A stretch of DNA of 64,000 nucleotides from Ruegeria atlantica (GCF_013033965.1 NZ_WQFE01000002.1:310001-374000), one strand, 5' to 3'. Shown: positions 17,113 to 26,968, counted from the stretch's first letter. The notes: a model not told the origin generated them from the letters alone. Program-made: numbers and translations.

Positions 17113-19347
17113 ATGCGGATTGTCCCGGGATCACCAAAGATGAGTCTTGCAGGAAAACTGGCACAGGAACGGCGCGCGCGCCTGGCGGCCGAACGTTTGT
17201 TGGAAATGAAGCAGACAGAGTTGTCGGCCGCGAACCGCAAACTGGGCCTGCACGCGATGGCGCTGAGCAAGCGCATCGGTGAAACGCAGGCCGAGGTTGA
17301 AACGGTCCGCGATGAGAATGAGAAGGTCAAATCCGACCTGACGGTTGCCAACGCCAAGATCGAAGTGGCCGAACGGCGGTTGTGGCATTCCATCCAAACC
17401 ATTCAGGATGGGTTCGCGTTCTTTGACGAGGAGAGCCGTCTGATCGGGGCAAACGCGGCGTATCTGAGTGTATTTGACGGGCTGGAAGAGGTTGCGCCAG
17501 GTGTGACCTATCCCAGGATTCTTGAGATACTGACGACCGAAGGACTGATTGATATCGGGTCGGAACCGACGTCCGGATGGCATGACAGGATGTTGCAGAG
17601 GTGGGCAATGCCACACCCCCAGCCCGAGGTCATCCGGCTGTGGAATGGCCATTACATCAAATTGATCGACCAGCGTGGCCATGGCGGCGATGTGGTCAGC
17701 CTGGCCCTGAACATCACCGCATCCGTGCGCCACGAGGCTGAGCTCACCGCCGCCCGCGAACGGGCCGAGGCAGCAAATCGCGCCAAATCGGCGTTTCTGG
17801 CCAATATGAGCCATGAGATTCGAACCCCGATGAACGGCATCGTGGGCATGACCGAATTGATGTCAGAAACGCCGTTGGATGAAGAACAGCGACTGTACCT
17901 GAACACCATCCGCAATTCAGGCGAAGCGCTTTTGGTGATTATCAACGACGTCCTGGACTATTCAAAGATCGAGGCGGACAAGCTGACCCTGCACCCCGAA
18001 CAGTTCGACTTTGAACGCTGCATTCTTGAGGTTGCGATGCTGTTGCAACCCAGCGTGCGCGACAAGGGTCTGACGCTATTGGTGGACTACGATCTGTTCC
18101 TGCCCACCTTGTTTGTTGGCGATCCGGGGCGGGTGCGTCAGGTTTTGACCAATCTCGTCGGCAATGCGGTCAAGTTCACGTCCAAAGGCCATGTCCTGAT
18201 CCGCGTCACCGGCGTACCCAACCCGGACGCTCAAACCTGCGATGTGCATGTTGCGATCGAAGACACCGGCATCGGCATCGACCAAGACAAGGTCGGCCAT
18301 ATTTTTGGTGAATTCAATCAGGTCGAAGACGAACGAAACCGGGCTTTCGAAGGAACCGGTCTGGGACTGGCAATTACGAAACGGTTGATCACTTTAATGG
18401 GTGGATCGATCTGGGTGGATAGCGAGCCGGGGCAGGGGTCCTGCTTCGGGTTTCGGTTCTCGCTGCCGACGGCAGAAGGCCCGCAACCCGTTCCTCCGGA
18501 TCTTCAAGGCCGCCTGCGCCATGTGATGATCGTCGAGGATCTGGCCGCCAACCGTGCAATTCTGTCCAAACAACTGGGGCGCTTGGGGTCGCAGGTCACC
18601 GTATGCGCATCTGGTCGAGAGGCGCTGGATGCGCTGGATGACAGCGTGAACCTTTTGCTGTGCGATCATGACCTGCCCGACATGGACGGGCTTGAACTGG
18701 CTGTGATACTGAAAGACAGAGGTATGGGCGATCTGCCGGTTGTTGTGATGTCGGCCAACCCCGGGGTCATTCACGCCCACCCAGCTCGGCATCTGATCGA
18801 AGGCGTCCTGCAAAAACCGATCCCCAGAGCCGAGCTCTACGCACGCCTGCAGGCGCTTGGCCGCACAAAAAGCCCTTCGGAGCTCGCGCCAGATGATCCG
18901 GGGTCAAACAAGCCTGAATGTAGTGAAACGCAGCGCATCATGCGCGTTCTCGCGGCCGAAGATAATCGGACCAATCAGTTGATCCTCAGGAAAATGGTCA
19001 AGGATCTGAACATCGACCTGCGGTTTGCCGGAAACGGGATCGAAGCGGTGCAGGAGCATCAGGACTTTGATCCTGACCTAATTTTTATGGATATTTCGAT
19101 GCCGAAAATGGATGGAAAACAGGCCACTGCCGAAATCCGGCGTCGCGAGATTGAAACCGGCAGACATGTACCCGTTGTCGCCCTGACGGCGCATGCAATG
19201 GCAGGCGACGATCAGGGGATATTGTCTGCGGGGTTGGATCACTACCTGACTAAACCTCTGCAAAAACGGAAGATTCACCAAATGGTCCTGACCAACAAAC
19301 CGGATGATTGTTGCCCGGTCATTGCAGAGGAAGGCCGGGCTGATTAG
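17113..19347 (+). CDS. Hybrid sensor histidine kinase with two receiver domains
   Basis: A 744-residue soluble hybrid kinase. It opens with a coiled coil (about 10-85), followed by a PAS-like domain (about 95-205), a HisKA domain with phospho-acceptor H234 in SHEIRTPMNG, a HATPase domain (NLVGNAVKFTS, DTGIGIDQ, GTGLGLAITKRL), a first receiver (phospho-acceptor D518 in CDHDLPDMDG) and a second (D660 in MDISMPKMDG). There is no membrane segment, so it senses a cytosolic cue. No Hpt or output regulator is encoded beside it. Start at 17113 or at an internal ATG at 17140 (MSLAGKLAQE); neither has a strong ribosome binding site. Confidence 0.92.
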   Translation: MRIVPGSPKMSLAGKLAQERRARLAAERLLEMKQTELSAANRKLGLHAMALSKRIGETQAEVETVRDENEKVKSDLTVANAKIEVAERRLWHSIQTIQDGFAFFDEESRLIGANAAYLSVFDGLEEVAPGVTYPRILEILTTEGLIDIGSEPTSGWHDRMLQRWAMPHPQPEVIRLWNGHYIKLIDQRGHGGDVVSLALNITASVRHEAELTAARERAEAANRAKSAFLANMSHEIRTPMNGIVGMTELMSETPLDEEQRLYLNTIRNSGEALLVIINDVLDYSKIEADKLTLHPEQFDFERCILEVAMLLQPSVRDKGLTLLVDYDLFLPTLFVGDPGRVRQVLTNLVGNAVKFTSKGHVLIRVTGVPNPDAQTCDVHVAIEDTGIGIDQDKVGHIFGEFNQVEDERNRAFEGTGLGLAITKRLITLMGGSIWVDSEPGQGSCFGFRFSLPTAEGPQPVPPDLQGRLRHVMIVEDLAANRAILSKQLGRLGSQVTVCASGREALDALDDSVNLLLCDHDLPDMDGLELAVILKDRGMGDLPVVVMSANPGVIHAHPARHLIEGVLQKPIPRAELYARLQALGRTKSPSELAPDDPGSNKPECSETQRIMRVLAAEDNRTNQLILRKMVKDLNIDLRFAGNGIEAVQEHQDFDPDLIFMDISMPKMDGKQATAEIRRREIETGRHVPVVALTAHAMAGDDQGILSAGLDHYLTKPLQKRKIHQMVLTNKPDDCCPVIAEEGRAD

Positions 19348-19356
19348 ATTGAGTTC

Positions 19357-19818
19357 ATGTCTGAAGATCGTGGATTTCGGCCCCGCGCGCTGGGTGAAAT
19401 TGCCATCCGCTGCGCGGATATGGCAGCCATGGTTGCATTTTATGAAAATGTCATTGGGCTAAAGCGACTTAGTGGTGACCACAACAGCGCGATCACCTTC
19501 TTCCAGATCGCGCCCGGATACGGTGGTCACACGCAAGTATTGGCCCTATTTCACCACGCTGCGGCCCCGCGACCGGACCTGCATCCGACTGGATCGCAAA
19601 ATCCGGTGACGGGTGGCGCGTCGTCCTTGCATCACATCGCCTTGTCGCTGCCATTCGACGAGCAAGACGCGGTGATGCGATGGTATGACCATCTTGGTCA
19701 GCCCTATCGGGTTGAGCAGTTTGGATGGATCGGCTGGCGCGGCATCTTCACCGAAGACCCCGAAGGCAACACGGTCGAGCTGGTCGCATACGATCCGTCG
19801 ATGCTGGATCAGGCCTGA
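19357..19818 (+). CDS. VOC (glyoxalase-fold) family protein
   Basis: A 153-residue vicinal-oxygen-chelate protein: two beta-alpha-beta-beta-beta repeats with candidate metal ligands in IAIRCADMAAMVAFYENVIGL (first repeat), SSLHHIAL and the final E of NTVELVAY. The fold covers glyoxalases, dioxygenases and resistance proteins, so the reaction is not predictable. It starts nine bases after the stop of the hybrid kinase and is probably co-transcribed with it. Its end overlaps the convergent yaaA by ten bases. Confidence 0.85.
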   Translation: MSEDRGFRPRALGEIAIRCADMAAMVAFYENVIGLKRLSGDHNSAITFFQIAPGYGGHTQVLALFHHAAAPRPDLHPTGSQNPVTGGASSLHHIALSLPFDEQDAVMRWYDHLGQPYRVEQFGWIGWRGIFTEDPEGNTVELVAYDPSMLDQA

Positions 19819-20579
19819 TAGGGGCGCACGAAGACGGGTTTATCTTCTTCGGACAATTCGGGCCGGTATTCATAGCCGCCTGAGTCAAAGTCCAGCAGCC
19901 CCTTAGGATCGTTCAGCCGGTTCTGAATGATGTAGCGCGCCATCGCCCCGCGCGCTTTTTTGGCAAAAAAGCTTACGATCTTTGGCGTGCCGGCTTTGTC
20001 TTCCATGAAAACAGGGGTGATAACGCGAAGTTTCAGCGCTTTAAGGTCTACTGCGCCAAAATATTCCTGGCTGGCGCAGTTCACCAGGACTTCTGATCCA
20101 ACCTCAGCACCTTGCGCATTAAGCGCTTTGCTCAGTTGATCGCGCCAGTACTCATACAGGTTCTTTCCGCGACGAGTCTTGAGTTTGCTGCCCATCTCAA
20201 GCCGATAGGCCTGAATGGAATCCAGTGGACGCAGTACACCATAAAGACCGGACAGAATACGAAGATGATCCTGCGCCCACGCCATTTCATCGGACTCCAG
20301 CGACGCCGCCTCCAGCCCTTGATAGGTGTCTCCTGCAAAGGCCAGCGCAGCAGGGCGGGTTGCCTCGGCTTCGGGCGCGTCTGAAAAGGCGCGATATCGA
20401 TCTCGGTTCAGACGCGCCAGATCATCGCTCAGGTCCATCAGCTTTTTCAGATCGCCCAAAGTCAGGTTGCGGGCAGTCTTGGACAGGCGGATGGCATCGT
20501 CCTGAAAGTCGGGCTGCGTGACCGCGACGTCCCGTTCTGCCCAATCCAGCCGTTTGGCCGGGGAAATCACTACCAGCAT
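19809..20579 (-). CDS. yaaA: Peroxide stress protein YaaA
   Basis: A 256-residue DUF328/YaaA protein, which in Escherichia coli limits free iron and DNA damage under hydrogen peroxide stress. Typical segments are MLVVISPAKRLDW at the start, ARLNRDRYRAF, LRILSGLYGVLRPLD and VNCASQEYF, and the C-terminal VVSFFAKKARGAMARYII equivalent. Length is normal. It lies 33 bases downstream of recQ on the same strand, so the two may be co-transcribed. Confidence 0.95.
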   Translation of the reverse strand: MLVVISPAKRLDWAERDVAVTQPDFQDDAIRLSKTARNLTLGDLKKLMDLSDDLARLNRDRYRAFSDAPEAEATRPAALAFAGDTYQGLEAASLESDEMAWAQDHLRILSGLYGVLRPLDSIQAYRLEMGSKLKTRRGKNLYEYWRDQLSKALNAQGAEVGSEVLVNCASQEYFGAVDLKALKLRVITPVFMEDKAGTPKIVSFFAKKARGAMARYIIQNRLNDPKGLLDFDSGGYEYRPELSEEDKPVFVRPYQA

Positions 20580-20612
20580 ATCCGCCCTCTTTCCTTGCCT
20601 GTTCCGGCGTAT

Positions 20613-22652
20613 CTAGTGCGTCTGTCGCAACACGTCCAGAAAAGCTGCCCCAAACCGTTCGTGACGACGCTCACCCAGAACATGCTGCATCGCGCGCGGG
20701 TCGTCTGACCGCAGCTGAGCAACCTTGGCCAGTTGCGAGGCGGAACAGGTCAGCGGTTTGTCGATCCCGTCGGGACCCCGCGACAGCTGTGACTGCACTT
20801 CAAGCAATTGGTCGTAAATATCACCTTGATCCCGGCCAGCCAGTTTGCGGCGCGCAGGGTGCACGGCCTCGACCGCGCCGGCAATGACTTCAAGAAAGAT
20901 ATCGCCGTAGCGTTCCAGCTTTTTCGCACCGACCCCACCAATTCGGGCCATATCGTCCAGCGTCGCAGGGCGTTTTTCAGCCATTTCGATCAGCGTGCGG
21001 TCGGGGAATATGACATAGGCCGGGACTCGCGCGGATTCGGCCAGAGCGCGCCGCTTGGCCTTCAAAGCCGACAGCAGCGGCGCATCTTCCTCGGACACCA
21101 TCATTTTGACTGCGGGGCGGCGTCCGGCCTTACGCAGCGTATCTTTGCGCAGACTGATCTGCGCCTCGCCTTTCAGGATCGGCTTGGCCGTTTCCGTCAT
21201 GCGCAACGCGCCGTGGCGTTCGGGGTCGGGGCGGACCAGATCATGGCCCATCATCTGCCGGAAAATGGCTTGCCATTGCGGGCGCGACCACTCTTTGCCG
21301 ATGCCGTAGGTCGATAAATTGTCGTGGCGCCGCGCACGGATCTTGTCGGTTTCATTGCCAAGAAGAATATCGATCAGGTGACCGGCCCCGAACCATTCCT
21401 CGGTGCGTAGGATCGCTGACAGGGCCATGCGGACAGGCGTTGTGCCATCGAACACCTCGGGCGGAGTGTCACACAGATCACATTTTCCGCACGGCTTTGA
21501 CTGTTCACCGAAATACCCCAACAGAGTCTGACGGCGGCATTTCAGCGCCTCGGCCAATCCCAGCAAAGAGTTCAAGCGCGCGTGATCGGCCATACGGCGC
21601 TCCGGAGGGGCAAGCCCTTCGTCGATTTGCGAGCGGCGCAGGCGGATGTCGTCGGGACCGAACAGGGTCAGGGTCTCGGCGGGGTCGCCATCGCGTCCGG
21701 CGCGTCCGATTTCCTGATAGTAGGCCTCGATGGATTTGGGCAGGTCCGCATGGGCGACCCAGCGAATATCGGGTTTGTCGATGCCCATGCCAAAGGCGAC
21801 GGTTGCGACGACAATCAGGCCGTCTTCGCGCGCAAAGCGGGTTTCGACAATGCGGCGATCTTCGGCTTCCATTCCACCGTGGTAGTGGCAGGCCGAGTGC
21901 CCTTCGGCGCGTAGCGCCTGCGCCAGCACCTCGGTCTTGTTGCGGGTGCCACAATAGACGATGCCTGACTGACCCTTACGCGCTTCGGCAAAGTCGAGGA
22001 TCTGTTTGCGGGGGCCATCCTTGGCTCCGAAGGCTAGGTGGATGTTGGGGCGGTCGAATCCGCGCAGGAACTTGTTAGGAGGCGTGCCGTCGAACAGTTT
22101 TTCAACAATCTCGTCCTGCGTTTCAGCGTCGGCCGTTGCAGTGAAGGCCGCAAGGGGCACATTCAGCGCGCGCCGCAATTCTCCGATCCGCAGATAGTCC
22201 GGCCGGAAATCATGGCCCCACTGGCTGACGCAATGGGCCTCGTCTACGGCAATCAGACTGACATTGATCCGGCGCAGCATTCCCAGCGCCGATCCGGCAG
22301 CCAAACGCTCGGGTGCCATATACAGCAGCTTGAGACGCCCGGCTTCCAACGCATCCCATACGGCATCGGTTTCTTCGGGGGTATTGCCAGACGTGAGCGC
22401 GCCGGCCTCGACACCGGCCTCTTGCAGGCCGCGCACCTGGTCGCGCATCAGGGCGATGAGGGGCGAGATCACGACCGTCACACCATCGCGCATCAGGGCA
22501 GGCAGCTGATAACACAGGGATTTGCCACCACCCGTTGGCATGATTGCCAGCACGTTTTCGCCCAGCGTGACGGCATCAACGATCTCTTCCTGCCCGGGGC
22601 GGAAGTCGTCGAATCCAAAGACATCTCGCAGCATCGGTGCGGCGTCGAACAT
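20613..22652 (-). CDS. recQ: ATP-dependent DNA helicase RecQ
   Basis: A 679-residue 3'-5' helicase used in recombination and fork repair. Walker A is TGGGKS (residues 40-45) and the DEAH box is at 137-140 (AVDEAHCVSQWGHDFRP). The helicase C-terminal lobe follows, then the RQC zinc site with the cysteines of KPCGKCDLC (about 387), and an HRDC domain near residues 515-590 (LKAKRRALAESARVPAYVIF). All the parts of a long, E. coli-type RecQ are there. The start ATG at 22652 gives MFDAAPMLRDVFGFDDFRPGQ, the family opening. Confidence 0.97.
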   Translation of the reverse strand: MFDAAPMLRDVFGFDDFRPGQEEIVDAVTLGENVLAIMPTGGGKSLCYQLPALMRDGVTVVISPLIALMRDQVRGLQEAGVEAGALTSGNTPEETDAVWDALEAGRLKLLYMAPERLAAGSALGMLRRINVSLIAVDEAHCVSQWGHDFRPDYLRIGELRRALNVPLAAFTATADAETQDEIVEKLFDGTPPNKFLRGFDRPNIHLAFGAKDGPRKQILDFAEARKGQSGIVYCGTRNKTEVLAQALRAEGHSACHYHGGMEAEDRRIVETRFAREDGLIVVATVAFGMGIDKPDIRWVAHADLPKSIEAYYQEIGRAGRDGDPAETLTLFGPDDIRLRRSQIDEGLAPPERRMADHARLNSLLGLAEALKCRRQTLLGYFGEQSKPCGKCDLCDTPPEVFDGTTPVRMALSAILRTEEWFGAGHLIDILLGNETDKIRARRHDNLSTYGIGKEWSRPQWQAIFRQMMGHDLVRPDPERHGALRMTETAKPILKGEAQISLRKDTLRKAGRRPAVKMMVSEEDAPLLSALKAKRRALAESARVPAYVIFPDRTLIEMAEKRPATLDDMARIGGVGAKKLERYGDIFLEVIAGAVEAVHPARRKLAGRDQGDIYDQLLEVQSQLSRGPDGIDKPLTCSASQLAKVAQLRSDDPRAMQHVLGERRHERFGAAFLDVLRQTH

Positions 22653-22730
22653 GTGCGGGGTTGCCCTGCTCTAAGGTTTATCTGCTCTTAAGACAGGACA
22701 ATCACATACTAAGATTCAGTGAACAAGAGG

Positions 22731-23024
22731 TCAGACGAAATAGACCGCATTGTTGATCAGGATAATCCGCAGCGCATAAACGGCGATCAGTACCACCAAA
22801 GGCGTCAGATCCAACCCACCCATATTGGGCAGGATGCGGCGGATCGGGCCATAGATGGGTTCAAGGATGCGGTTCAGGCCATACCAGATTTGCGCGACCA
22901 ATTGTTGATGCAGGTTGAGAACCTGAAAGTTGATCAGCCAGCTCATGATCACATGGGCCAGGATGATGAACCAGACAATGTCCAGGATCAGCAGAAGGAT
23001 TTGGATCAGCGACAGCATGGGCAC
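22731..23024 (-). CDS. YggT family membrane protein
   Basis: A 97-residue inner-membrane protein of the YggT family with hydrophobic segments at about residues 4-30 and 68-92, separated by the conserved loop (LNRILEPIYGPIRRILPNMGGLDLTPLVVL). Roles in osmotic shock, cell division or membrane organisation have been proposed for the family. It is divergent from the MFS-type gene and 78 bases upstream of recQ on the same strand. Confidence 0.9.
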   Translation of the reverse strand: MPMLSLIQILLLILDIVWFIILAHVIMSWLINFQVLNLHQQLVAQIWYGLNRILEPIYGPIRRILPNMGGLDLTPLVVLIAVYALRIILINNAVYFV

Positions 23025-23147
23025 TCCGATTTCTAACTAGCTGAGACCTAAGCGCCTGTGCAGCAAAGAGCAAGTGCGCGCCAACAGAACGCTTGCGAAT
23101 TGGTCCAAAGACCCGTCTTATGAAAGCAACGATAAACAGGGGCAGAA

Positions 23148-24515
23148 ATGGCGGAAATATCCAAGCGCAAGCGCATCTGGGGCTGGTGGTTTTTCGATTG
23201 GGCAAGCCAGCCGTACCATACTCTGCTCGTTACATTTGTCTTTGGTCCCTACTTCGCCGGAGTGGCGGCAGAGTATTATCTGACGTCCGGTCTGGATGCC
23301 GACGCCGCAGATGCGCGGGCGCAGACAGTGTGGGCGAATTGCATGACCATCATTGGGCTGATCATCGCCTTTGGCGCGCCGCTGATGGGGGCCATGGCGG
23401 ACGTGTCGGGGCGTCGGATGCCATGGATATTTTCGTTTTCGGTAATGTACGCCGTTGGCTCTGCCGCACTTTGGTACACGATGCCCGACGGGTCGAACAT
23501 GTGGCTGATGCTGTCGGCCTTTGGTCTGGGCTTTGTCGGGGCGGAATACGCGCTGATCTTTATCAATTCGCAGCTGCCCGATCTGGGCGACGACAATGAG
23601 GTTGGCGAGATCTCCGGCTCTGGCTTTGCCTTTGGTTACTTTGGCGGACTGATCTCACTTGCGATCATGCTGGCGCTGTTTGTCGAGCAGGGCAACGGCA
23701 AGACGCTGATCGGAATGGACCCGCTGTTTGGGCTGGATGCAGCGACCCGCGAGGGTACGCGCTTTGTCGGGCCGTTCACCGCTGGCTGGTTCATTCTGTT
23801 CATGGTGCCCTATTTCCTGTGGGTGCGCGATGATCCGAATGCGGAACGCAAGGGCAGCGTCGGCGAAGCCCTTCGTCTGCTGGGAAAATCCATATCCAAC
23901 CTGCGCCACCGCACCAGCCTGGCAGCCTATCTGGGCTCGTCCATGTTCTACCGCGATGCGTTGAACGGTCTTTACTCGTTTGGCGGTGTCTACGCGACAC
24001 TGGTGTTGGAGTGGGATCTGATCAAGATCGGGGTCTTTGGCATCGTCAGTGTTCTGGCGGCGGCTGCGTTTTCCTGGATCGGCGGCAAGCTGGACCGAAA
24101 ATTCGGCCCCAAACCGGTCATTCTGGTGACCATCTGGGTGCTGATCTTTGTCTGCACTACCATTGTATCGATGGACCGGACGCAGGTCTTTGGCATCCCC
24201 TTGGCTGAAGGGTCGGGTCTGCCGGATATGGTGTTCTTCGGCTGTGGCGTGCTGATCGGCGGCATGGGCGGCATTTTGCAGTCTGCCAGCCGCTCGATGA
24301 TGGTACGCCATACCGATCCGGAGGCGCCGGTCGAAAGCTTTGGCCTTTATGGTTTGTCGGGTCGTGCGACCTCATTTGCGGCACCGATGCTGATCGCGAT
24401 TGCCACAGCGGTCACGGGAAGCGCGCGTTTGGGGGTTTCACCAATCGTTCTGTTGTTTATTCTGGGTCTATTCCTGATGCGCTGGGTCAGACCGGAAGGG
24501 GATCAGAGCAGATGA
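23148..24515 (+). CDS. MFS transporter, UMF1/Atg22-like
   Basis: A 455-residue permease with about twelve hydrophobic helices. The opening RIWGWWFFDWASQPYHTLLVTFVFGPYFA is the mark of the UMF1 (Atg22-like) branch of the major facilitator superfamily, whose vacuolar homologue exports amino acids. The substrate in bacteria is unknown. A cytosolic loop near residues 230-255 separates the two halves. The start ATG at 23148 follows caggggcaga. The stop overlaps the mepA start by four bases (ATGA at 24512), so the two are one transcript. Confidence 0.9.
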   Translation: MAEISKRKRIWGWWFFDWASQPYHTLLVTFVFGPYFAGVAAEYYLTSGLDADAADARAQTVWANCMTIIGLIIAFGAPLMGAMADVSGRRMPWIFSFSVMYAVGSAALWYTMPDGSNMWLMLSAFGLGFVGAEYALIFINSQLPDLGDDNEVGEISGSGFAFGYFGGLISLAIMLALFVEQGNGKTLIGMDPLFGLDAATREGTRFVGPFTAGWFILFMVPYFLWVRDDPNAERKGSVGEALRLLGKSISNLRHRTSLAAYLGSSMFYRDALNGLYSFGGVYATLVLEWDLIKIGVFGIVSVLAAAAFSWIGGKLDRKFGPKPVILVTIWVLIFVCTTIVSMDRTQVFGIPLAEGSGLPDMVFFGCGVLIGGMGGILQSASRSMMVRHTDPEAPVESFGLYGLSGRATSFAAPMLIAIATAVTGSARLGVSPIVLLFILGLFLMRWVRPEGDQSR

Positions 24516-25375
24516 TTTTATTACGTTTTTTGGCGCTACTGGCCGCAATTGCGCTGGCGAACACCGCCTCGGCTCAGCCCTTGGCAAAGCAGTTGTTCGG
24601 GGCGCAGAAAGAAAGTTCGCAGCAAAAATCCGCAGCCTTCGGCAGTTATTCGCGCGGATGCGCGGCAGGGTCGGTGCAATTGCCCGAGACAGGACCGACA
24701 TGGCAAGCGATGCGTCTGTCGCGCAACCGCAACTGGGGCCACCCGGTTGCGATTGACTATGTACAGGACCTCAGCCGAATTGCGGCGAAACAGCCGGGCT
24801 GGAATGGTCTCTATATCGGGGATATCAGCCAGCCGCGCGGTGGCCCAATGACATCCGGGCACCGCAGCCACCAGCTGGGTCTGGACATTGATATCTGGAT
24901 GCTGCCCGGCGACAACATGCGGCTCAGCCGAAAGGCACGCGAGAACATCTCGTCGATATCGCTGCGCCGGTCGAATGGCGCTTTTGTGAATGGCAACTGG
25001 ACGAAGCAGCACCACGCAGTGCTGCGCGCTGCGGCCAAGGATAAGCGGGTTGCGCGAATTTTCGTTTTTCCCGGGGCCAAAGTCGAAATGTGCAAGAACG
25101 AGACAGGCAATCGCGCCTATTTGCGTAAGATCCGGCCCTGGTGGGGTCATCACTACCATTTCCACGTGCGCCTGAAATGCCCGCGCGGATCTGGTGGTTG
25201 CGTTAATCAGGATCCTCCGCCAAAAGGCGATGGCTGTGCCGAGGCGCAGCAATGGGTGAACAACATCCTCAACCCGCCCCCGCCCGACCCGAATGCACCG
25301 GCGCCCAAGAAACGGCGTGAATACCGATTGGCCGATCTGCCTCAGCAATGCGTACAAGTTCTGCAATCCAACTGA
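24512..25375 (+). CDS. mepA: Penicillin-insensitive murein endopeptidase MepA
   Basis: A 287-residue periplasmic LAS-type metallopeptidase that cuts D-alanyl-meso-diaminopimelate cross-links in peptidoglycan. The signal peptide is MILLRFLALLAAIALANTASA. The zinc site is HRSHQLGLDID (H117/H120, D125, D127), with the second part WWGHHYHFHVR near residue 210. Cysteines match the usual disulfides. The C-terminal tail has a proline-rich stretch (NPPPPDPNAPAPKKR). Its stop lies 28 bases inside the next gene, so translation may be coupled. Confidence 0.95.
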   Translation: MILLRFLALLAAIALANTASAQPLAKQLFGAQKESSQQKSAAFGSYSRGCAAGSVQLPETGPTWQAMRLSRNRNWGHPVAIDYVQDLSRIAAKQPGWNGLYIGDISQPRGGPMTSGHRSHQLGLDIDIWMLPGDNMRLSRKARENISSISLRRSNGAFVNGNWTKQHHAVLRAAAKDKRVARIFVFPGAKVEMCKNETGNRAYLRKIRPWWGHHYHFHVRLKCPRGSGGCVNQDPPPKGDGCAEAQQWVNNILNPPPPDPNAPAPKKRREYRLADLPQQCVQVLQSN

Positions 25376-26232
25376 TCATCGCGCTATTGCTGGCAGGCGC
25401 GGTTTGGGCACTTGATAACAAGAGACCTGATCACATTGGCAGCTTCACTTGGCGTCACTCGGCCGAGTGGTTTGGCGGGTTTTCAGCTGTCCACATCTCG
25501 GATAATGGCCGCGAATTGATTGGCATGACCGACCGGGCAACGCTGATCACCGCGCAGATCAAGCGCAAAAGTGACAAGATATCCGACATTCAGATCACTG
25601 GAAACTGGCCGCTGATTTCCAGCAGGGGACGTCCACTGACAGGTGGGGCTGGGGATTCAGAAGGCATAGCCGTTGCACCAGATGGCGGCCTGTATGTGTC
25701 GTTTGAAAGCACACATCGAGTGGCATTTTATCCTGCGCCAGGGAAAAAGGCACAGGTTCTACCGCGACCTACAGCGTTCGATGACTTTGAGGTCAACGGG
25801 TCACTAGAGGCGTTGGCCATTGATCGCCGTGGCCATCTTTTCACAATGCCCGAGGAAAACCGAACCGCGGCCGGTGATATCCCTGTTTACCGCTGGGACG
25901 GTCGGGCGTGGTCGACGCCTTTTGTCTTGCCGCAACGCGGAAAATTCCTGCCGGTTGCAGCAGACTTCGGACCAGATGGCAGGTTTTACGTTTTGGAACG
26001 AGACGTTGGCTGGACCGGGTTCCGATCGCGCCTGCGGCGATGGCAGTTGGACGGCGATATCCCACGTGCCGAAGAGGTTCTGTTTCAAACCGGAACTGGT
26101 GCGCATGACAACCTCGAAGGTTTGTCCATTTGGCGCGATGATCAGGGCCGCTTGCGGGCGACAATGGTTTCCGATGACAATTTTCTGGCGCTTCAGCGCA
26201 CCGAACTGGTCGAGTACGTGCTGCCCGATTGA
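25348..26232 (+). CDS. Esterase-like phytase family protein
   Basis: A 294-residue protein resembling the 'esterase-like activity of phytase' family, a beta-propeller fold. It has an N-terminal hydrophobic helix (SSAIQLIIALLLAGAVWAL) that serves as signal or anchor. Typical pieces are WFGGFSAVHISDNGRELIGMTDRA, GDSEGIAVAPDG, SLEALAIDRRGHLFTMPE and HDNLEGLSIWRDDQGRLRATMVSDDN. The substrate is unknown. It overlaps the end of mepA by 28 bases, which suggests translational coupling with a cell-wall enzyme. Confidence 0.83.
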   Translation: MRTSSAIQLIIALLLAGAVWALDNKRPDHIGSFTWRHSAEWFGGFSAVHISDNGRELIGMTDRATLITAQIKRKSDKISDIQITGNWPLISSRGRPLTGGAGDSEGIAVAPDGGLYVSFESTHRVAFYPAPGKKAQVLPRPTAFDDFEVNGSLEALAIDRRGHLFTMPEENRTAAGDIPVYRWDGRAWSTPFVLPQRGKFLPVAADFGPDGRFYVLERDVGWTGFRSRLRRWQLDGDIPRAEEVLFQTGTGAHDNLEGLSIWRDDQGRLRATMVSDDNFLALQRTELVEYVLPD

Positions 26233-26323
26233 CACGTCCAAAACAAAGGTCTAGAAGCGCGGCTTGCCTTGGGACGGTCCCTTGGCCAAGTCGCCGCTAC
26301 CTTGTCAAAACGGGCATCTGAAA

Positions 26324-26968
26324 ATGCAACGCGCTTATATTCCCGGCATCATTGCCATGGCTACTATTGTTGTGGCCTCAAACATTCTGGTCCAGTTTCT
26401 GCTGCTGGATGGCCTTCTGACCTGGGGTGCCTTTACCTTCCCGGTGGCTTTTCTGGTCACGGATATCATGAACCGTGTCTACGGCGTGGAAGCTGCCCGC
26501 AGGGTGGTATTCGCCGGTTTCGTCACCGGTATCATCTGCTCGCTGATAGGAACGCAAATCATTCTGCAGGGTGATGGGTTCACCTATGCCGCTGTACCGC
26601 TGCGGGTTGCGGTGGCCTCGGGCACCGGATTCCTGATCGCTCAGCTGACTGATGTGGCTGTGTTCAACAAGCTGCGCGGCGGCCGGTGGTGGCGCGCGCC
26701 TTTGGCATCGACGCTGGTCGGGTCGGCGCTGGACACCACCTTGTTCTTTATCATCGCGTTCTCGGCCTCGGTTACGATTTTCGGCGCGGATGCCGATGCG
26801 GCAATCAGCTGGGCATGGGAACCTGTGCCCTTCATGCTGACGGGTCCGATGGCACCCCTATGGGTATCGCTGGCGTTTGCGGATTGGCTGGTAAAACTGT
26901 CGCTGGCCCTGATCGCGTTGATCCCGTTCAAAGTAATCGTGGCGCGACTGACGGCGCAGCCCGCGTAA
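26324..26968 (+). CDS. Queuosine precursor transporter (YhhQ/VUT family)
   Basis: A 214-residue inner-membrane protein with six hydrophobic helices, of the ECF-type VUT_1/YhhQ family that imports queuosine precursors (preQ0/preQ1) for tRNA modification. Family marks are FTFPVAFLVTDIMNRVYG (with the D and N of TDIMN) and the C-terminal part. The start at 26324 (MQRAYIPGIIAMATIVVASN) is preferred over an upstream ATG at 26264 because it gives the compact family N-terminus; its ribosome binding site is weak. No queuosine riboswitch was recognised upstream. Confidence 0.88.
   Translation: MQRAYIPGIIAMATIVVASNILVQFLLLDGLLTWGAFTFPVAFLVTDIMNRVYGVEAARRVVFAGFVTGIICSLIGTQIILQGDGFTYAAVPLRVAVASGTGFLIAQLTDVAVFNKLRGGRWWRAPLASTLVGSALDTTLFFIIAFSASVTIFGADADAAISWAWEPVPFMLTGPMAPLWVSLAFADWLVKLSLALIALIPFKVIVARLTAQPA

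Noticed and set aside
26233..26323. Possible preQ1 riboswitch before the queuosine-precursor transporter.
   Set aside because: No match to the preQ1-I or preQ1-II core could be seen; only a short GGGACGGTCCC palindrome is present.
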